Of a DNA stretch of 64,000 nt, positions 59,561 through 64,000 are shown in pieces; within the stretch, counting starts at the first letter, position 1; every line of letters begins with the position of its first letter. The notes under the pieces were generated by a model. It was not told the DNA's origin. It was given only the letters and a program-made list of their open reading frames with translations, and did not search any database. The translations under genes and the position numbers were made by a program. The stretch lies in NCBI RefSeq assembly GCF_018320785.1, contig NC_054869.1:18114698-18178697 (forward strand), written 5' to 3'. The DNA comes from Cheilinus undulatus. Taxonomy: Eukaryota > Chordata > Actinopteri > Labriformes > Labridae.

Positions 59561-60205
59561 GCGCAAAGTGGCACGTTTTGATAGGTAGCAGAAGTCGACA
59601 GAACACCTGAACCGGATACGCGCCTGACTTTAAAAAAAACCAAGTAGTTACCAAACTAATTTACATTAAGAAATGCTTTCCTGAAAAATGCGTCGACAGA
59701 CGTCGTATGGCAGCTACATACTGCTGCAGCTAAATAACTGTTGGAGATAAACAGTCGAGAGAAACACTCGAGTTCAGACGTTAGAAGCTCTAACGGCTAA
59801 CTGTTAGCATACCAACCTTCCACGGACCTCCCTCTATCGTCCTCGGCTATCCAGCTGCGAAAACTCTCAAGGCTTGTTGAGACTTCATACAAGTTTCCCC
59901 ATCCATTTACATGAAGCTGGAAGGCGTTTTTTAAATTTTATTACTCGCTGTTTCCCCTCTTTTTTCTTTTTTTTTTTTTAATTAGCTAACTGTTCGCTGC
60001 AGCATTAGCCATCCTAGCTTGCTGTAGTTGCATAGCTTGACTTTCGTGCTTCTTGCGCTAAATTTGAAGATGTGGACATCGTCAAACACCAAAGGAGCCA
60101 TGCTTCAAGACAGAGAAAGACAAGTTACGGAAGCCCATTGAGAGGGTCCTAAAAATGCAGTAATGATCAACTTATCAAGGTTCAACACAGAAATGACTTA
60201 ATGGT
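59489..60205. promoter_or_regulatory. CpG-containing promoter-like block with splice donors on both strands
   Basis: CG dinucleotides cluster here (acagcgcgtgagc, catgcgcagaagcgc, atacgcgcctg, gcgtcgacagacgtcg), with an NRF1-like catgcgca near 59550. On + a donor (aatg|gtgagt) at 60203/60204 would end a leader exon containing only short upstream frames. On minus a donor sits at 59491/59490. It could be an alternative mctp1 promoter with a divergent transcript. No TATA box is seen. Confidence 0.45.
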
Positions 60206-62034
60206 GAGTAAAACTCTGGCATTAATGAAGTGTCTGATAGCTGTAATATCTTTTGTCCAGTGCACTGATTTTATCATGCTTGCTGTACTGTCTTAAATGA
60301 CTCCTGCAGGGAGACTAGCTTTGAATGTACATCCTAAGGATAAATCTTAAACATCAGCTCATCCTTCTTTAATATCTCTTGTCATAAAAGAAAACAGTTC
60401 TCTAAATGTGTTAATTATTTTAATTATCCCAAGAATAGGCATGTAATTGAATTATTTCTGCATATCTTTTAATGACAGTAGTGTTTAATCCAAACAAAGC
60501 AGACTATCAAAGCTTGCTTGTATTTCTCAGTCACGCCGCCCTCCTCCTCCCTGCTTTGTTCCTTTCAGGCTCAGCTCATATGTAGTGCTTTAAAATATTA
60601 AACACTTATGAAACGGGAAGTAGGTTTTTGTGTCACAGAGACTATACTATCACTCACAGCCTAATGCTAAATATATCAGATGTAAAACATGGGATGCATT
60701 TTCCCATTCATTCATCCAGTCTCTAGGACAAGGTGAATGGTGATGTTACAGAACTGTACAATACACCTAGTCACGGACTGACACTGCTTATTTCATTGTC
60801 TGAGTAAATGTGGCTGAGTAATCTGCATAATTCCATTTGAGAATCATGACCTTTGGAGTTTTATTTTTAAAAAGATAGCTCATAAGGGTTAAGAGGTTAA
60901 GAAATGAGTTATGTAATCTTTGAAAACCATTCCAGTTCAGCTATGATAGCTGCATTCGTTTTCCTGATTGTTTTTAGAATTACTCAAATAGCCTTGATAG
61001 TTTCTGTCTGGAAAAAACAATCATTTGGTACTTGGTTTTGTGAAGGGATATGAAACAGTTGACAATGTCAGTGCAGTGCATTGTGTAACAAATACGATTA
61101 TATTGAGATGACTGAAGATTTTGTCCTCCATTGATATTGCACTGACGGTGAAATGAACCACATTTAGAAGTCCTGTAAGAATAAATGTGCTTCTTGTCAC
61201 TGTTGTCTGACTCGTCCTGTGAGAGCAGCATCTCGGTCACTTGGAAACAGCCCCCGGCCTCGTTCTGGAAATGTCCTGATAGAAGCTTAAATTAGGATTC
61301 ATTACAACCCTGGGGGCCAACGGCTGTAGCACACATAGACAAACATGATTGATGCTGACCTTGAAGCTGTCATCATAGAACAAAAAAAAAAAAAAAACGA
61401 AACAAAACACACACATTTTGAGATCAGTGAAAGTACCACTGACACTATTAGGGGCTGTTGATGTGTTGTACCTCTCACTTTGAATGTAAAGTTGTGCCTT
61501 GCGTATGCCTCCTGCATGTTCAAGTGCCCCTGTTTTTCTGTCTTCAGCATTCATAAACAAGAGAATTTATTTAATTAACTCAAGATTAACCAGGAACCTT
61601 TATTGCGATATCTCATTTACAAAAGTGTCCTGGACAAGACAAACACCAACACAGGAGCTCAGCAGGATGTGAGTGCCTTTTCCTTCAAAATGGTGTGTTC
61701 ATGAGCAGAAAATTTTGATTTAATATTAGCTGAAGGAGGCGGTGAGTTGGTTCGGTATGTGTTTATTGTTTTCCAGTGGCTGCTGAGCTGAGTTGCTCAG
61801 AGTGGTTGTTGAACTTTGGAGATGTGCTACTTGTGTGTATTGATAACTGTGTCTGTAAGCAGCTGAATGTGAATGTTAGAGAGTAGTATCTGTTTGCTGC
61901 TGGGCTTGTTTTACCTTAGAGAAAAGAGATGAAGATTACATAATGGAGATTTTGTATTTGAATCAGTGGGTAATTTTAGTCAGACATCTCATGTTTGTAA
62001 TAGTTTGAATTGAAAAAATATAGTGTTCCTTCAA
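60206..62034. other. mctp1 intron 1 stretch, no gene seen
   Basis: About 1.8 kb with no supported exon or classified element apart from a poly(A) run at 61381-61397. Confidence 0.5.
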
Positions 62035-62737
62035 CTGTTTTGCAGATGATTTCCAAATCTACATTCCTCTTAAATGTTAAACTAGGGGGATCTACAGCCT
62101 CTATTTGACTGTCTTAAAGATGTTAAAACATGGATGACCTTGAATTTTCTGACTTTGAATGACAGTAAGACAGAGGTCATTGTGTTTGGTCAGCATGATC
62201 TGGGCCAGTGTGTGTTCCTCAGTTTAGAGTCTTGGTGTTTATTCTGATTAAGCTCTAAATTTAATAAGCAGACCTCTTCTGTAGTAAAGTCGAGCTTCAG
62301 GCTAATTGCTCAAGTAAAGTCTACCCTCCCTTTCAAAGATTGAGAGAGGCTGATGCATGCTTTTATATCTTCAATGTGCCCAGAACAAGGCAAATAACCA
62401 GGGGAGATCAAGCTTTTGCAGTAGCTGCCTTGCAACTGTGGAACAACTTACCCTTTCATTAAAGATCTGCCCCCACTCCCAAACATTTTAAATCATTGCT
62501 AAAAACTCATCTCTTCTCTTTGGCTTTCAATTCAATAAGAGGTTATTTTATCCCAACAGATTTTATATTTTACTATTCCTTTTTACCATTATTTATGAAG
62601 TTCTGTTTTCATTGATTTTACTATTTTATAGTGATGTATTCTTGATTCATGTTTTTCTTTTACACTGTGAAGCAGTTTCATCATCCCTGGTTGTTTTAAA
62701 TTTGCTTGAAATAAAGTTGAATTGAATTGAATTACAT
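62035..62737 (+). mobile_element. 3' end of a CR1/L2-group LINE (Rex1/L2-like), 5' truncated
   Basis: Pieces of the RT-domain tail can be read on + (DVKTWMTLNFLTLNDSKTEV). Past them comes the family's C-terminal signature GDQAFAVAALQLWNNLP-like sequence near 62404. The element closes with aataaagttgaattgaattg, the short terminal repeat typical of this group. Several frame breaks are present; it is a dead copy. Confidence 0.75.
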
Positions 62738-62758
62738 ATCACTGCTGGTTAGGGGACC

Positions 62759-63075
62759 AGCTTGGATGTAGTTTTAGTGTAACGGCCGTTCTTATCAGAA
62801 ATGGGCCACATTTCTTTATTAAGACAGTAAAGAGCCACACTGGAAGCGTTTCATGACAGAAAAGATGTGTCACTCTTCTGCTGATCAGCTTCTGTATAAG
62901 TTTGTGATCGTACGGGGGTGGGGTGTTACTGTTAGCTGGTAGCCATTAGCTTGGACATAGCTATAAAAAAAGGCGTAAGTTTAATCAGACCTCAACCACA
63001 TTTCTTTGTCAAAATGAAAGTGAAGAGCCACACTGAAAGCTTTTCTTTGCAGAGAAGATAATAAGTTTTTCATTC
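62759..63075. repeat. diverged tandem duplication with a period of about 189 bp
   Basis: agcttggatgtag (62759) recurs as agcttggacatag (62948). ccacatttcttt, aagagccacactg and gaaagc/gaagcg motifs follow at the same spacing in both units. Noncoding. Confidence 0.6.
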
Positions 63076-63104
63076 AAATACTATGGCAGGACTAGACTGT
63101 GTAG

Positions 63105-63306
63105 CTGAGGTTAGCTCTGCAGCTGCGCATGTCTACTGCCTCACCTTATCTTGCCACTCTGATTGGCCTGTCACAAATGTGACAGATTGCACATTCATCC
63201 AATTACTGTATGAGCTTTTTTTTGAAAGTTCTGGCCATCCCAAATGCTTTGTATAAGACGTTTCCCAGATGAATGAAACAGTCCATCAATCTAACATGTC
63301 AGGTTA
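63105..63306 (+). mobile_element. third, partial copy of the MULE-like short element
   Basis: It shares ctctgattggcc, tgtgacaga, atccaat and the right terminus catgtcaggtta with the copies at 31388 and 37972. The left half with the RecQ-like fragment is missing, and no matching 9-bp repeat is visible on the left. Confidence 0.55.
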
Positions 63307-64000
63307 GCATGTGACTTCTTATGTGACTGTGTGATTACCAGCACCACTTGGTACGCTGCTATGCTTATGTTACTTTAGGCTGATGAAGAGCAGCATTGCT
63401 CCAAATCTTTGGTGAAGTACATTATTTGGAACGTGAAGGAAATTTAATTCACTGGTTGATGCTCTGCCATCTCAGTAGTTACTGCTGAATTGTCATGAAA
63501 TTATAATTTTACAACAATTCCATAATTCTGGTAAAATTTTTGATAATTTAAGAGTAAGCCTGTGCATCATCTGATCAATGTTAAACAAAACCACCAAGTT
63601 AAATATGATCAAAGCTCTTTTAGTCATGCATACAACAACCTTAGAGCTACCGCTAGATTAAAACAACCTTTTGTCTGTTCCTTTACCATCAATCATTCAG
63701 TATCTTGTCTGAAGTATCTCAGCAACAAGGTCACCAACTTTGTGTTTTTGTTTGTCACTGCTCTCTGATCCAAAAACCAATTGGTTCCTTTTCCCTCCTT
63801 TCAATCATCCTCCAGTTTGTCCTTAAGGGATAACCTTACCTGCCCCGTCTTTTTATCCCCCATCTATCTCAGGTCCCCTCTCCGCTGATCCCGGGCTTAG
63901 ACTCCCTGATAACAACTGTCTTCCCTTAAAAAGCTTTTTGAGGATAAATCCAAAATATATTTGGGGCTGTCAGATGAGCAGTCTGTGAACTACAAGACAG
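63307..64000. other. end of window within mctp1 intron 1
   Basis: No gene, RNA or repeat is recognised. A 68-codon frame at 63562 has no family resemblance. Confidence 0.5.

Overview
This window is vertebrate nuclear DNA, almost certainly from a ray-finned (teleost, percomorph-like) fish. The genes are split by many introns with GT-AG borders. The introns carry typical teleost repeats (Tc1/mariner remnants, hAT-like short elements, a CR1/L2-type LINE tail). Three host genes lie in the order skic3(+), fam81b(-), mctp1(+). This matches human 5q15 (TTC37/SKIC3, FAM81B, MCTP1) in order and relative orientation, seen from the opposite strand.

Layout. (1) 1-21.1 kb: the complete skic3 (ttc37) gene on +. 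Forty coding exons were placed by eye and sum to 4707 nt (1568 codons plus stop), close to the human protein length. (2) 21.3-28.4 kb: an insert within the conserved block. It holds two tandem, minus-strand, fish-type gig2 genes (interferon-inducible, PARP-like fold). Each has a 5' noncoding exon, an intron placed one base before the ATG and an interferon-response-like element. Each also has a tRNA-Ile(AAT) gene just upstream, so the unit [gig2 + tRNA-Ile] appears to have duplicated. A tRNA-Phe(GAA) follows, beyond a short element with terminal inverted repeats. (3) 28.9-51.8 kb: fam81b on minus, eight coding exons (349 aa coiled-coil protein), with large introns full of transposon debris. (4) 51.8-55.8 kb: intergenic, with a LINE fragment and Tc1/mariner debris. 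(5) 55.8-64 kb: the first coding exon of the long isoform of mctp1 on +, then intron 1. That intron holds a CpG-containing, promoter-like block near 59.5-60.2 kb with splice donors facing both ways, a possible antisense transcript, and a LINE tail.

The most notable items are the duplicated gig2/tRNA-Ile module, a possible Cys/His zinc-ribbon tail on both Gig2 proteins, and a short transposon family with exact 9-bp target duplications. That family carries a fragment resembling the N terminus of a RecQ-like helicase; one copy sits inside a Tc1 element. Also notable are a perfect 14-bp hairpin in a fam81b intron and a 538-bp element with perfect 26-bp inverted ends in a skic3 intron.

Functionally, skic3 encodes the scaffold of the cytoplasmic Ski complex (RNA decay with the exosome) and gig2 genes are interferon-induced antiviral genes of fish. 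Their adjacency is suggestive but no shared control is proven here. All splice sites and family calls were made by reading; no database search was run.
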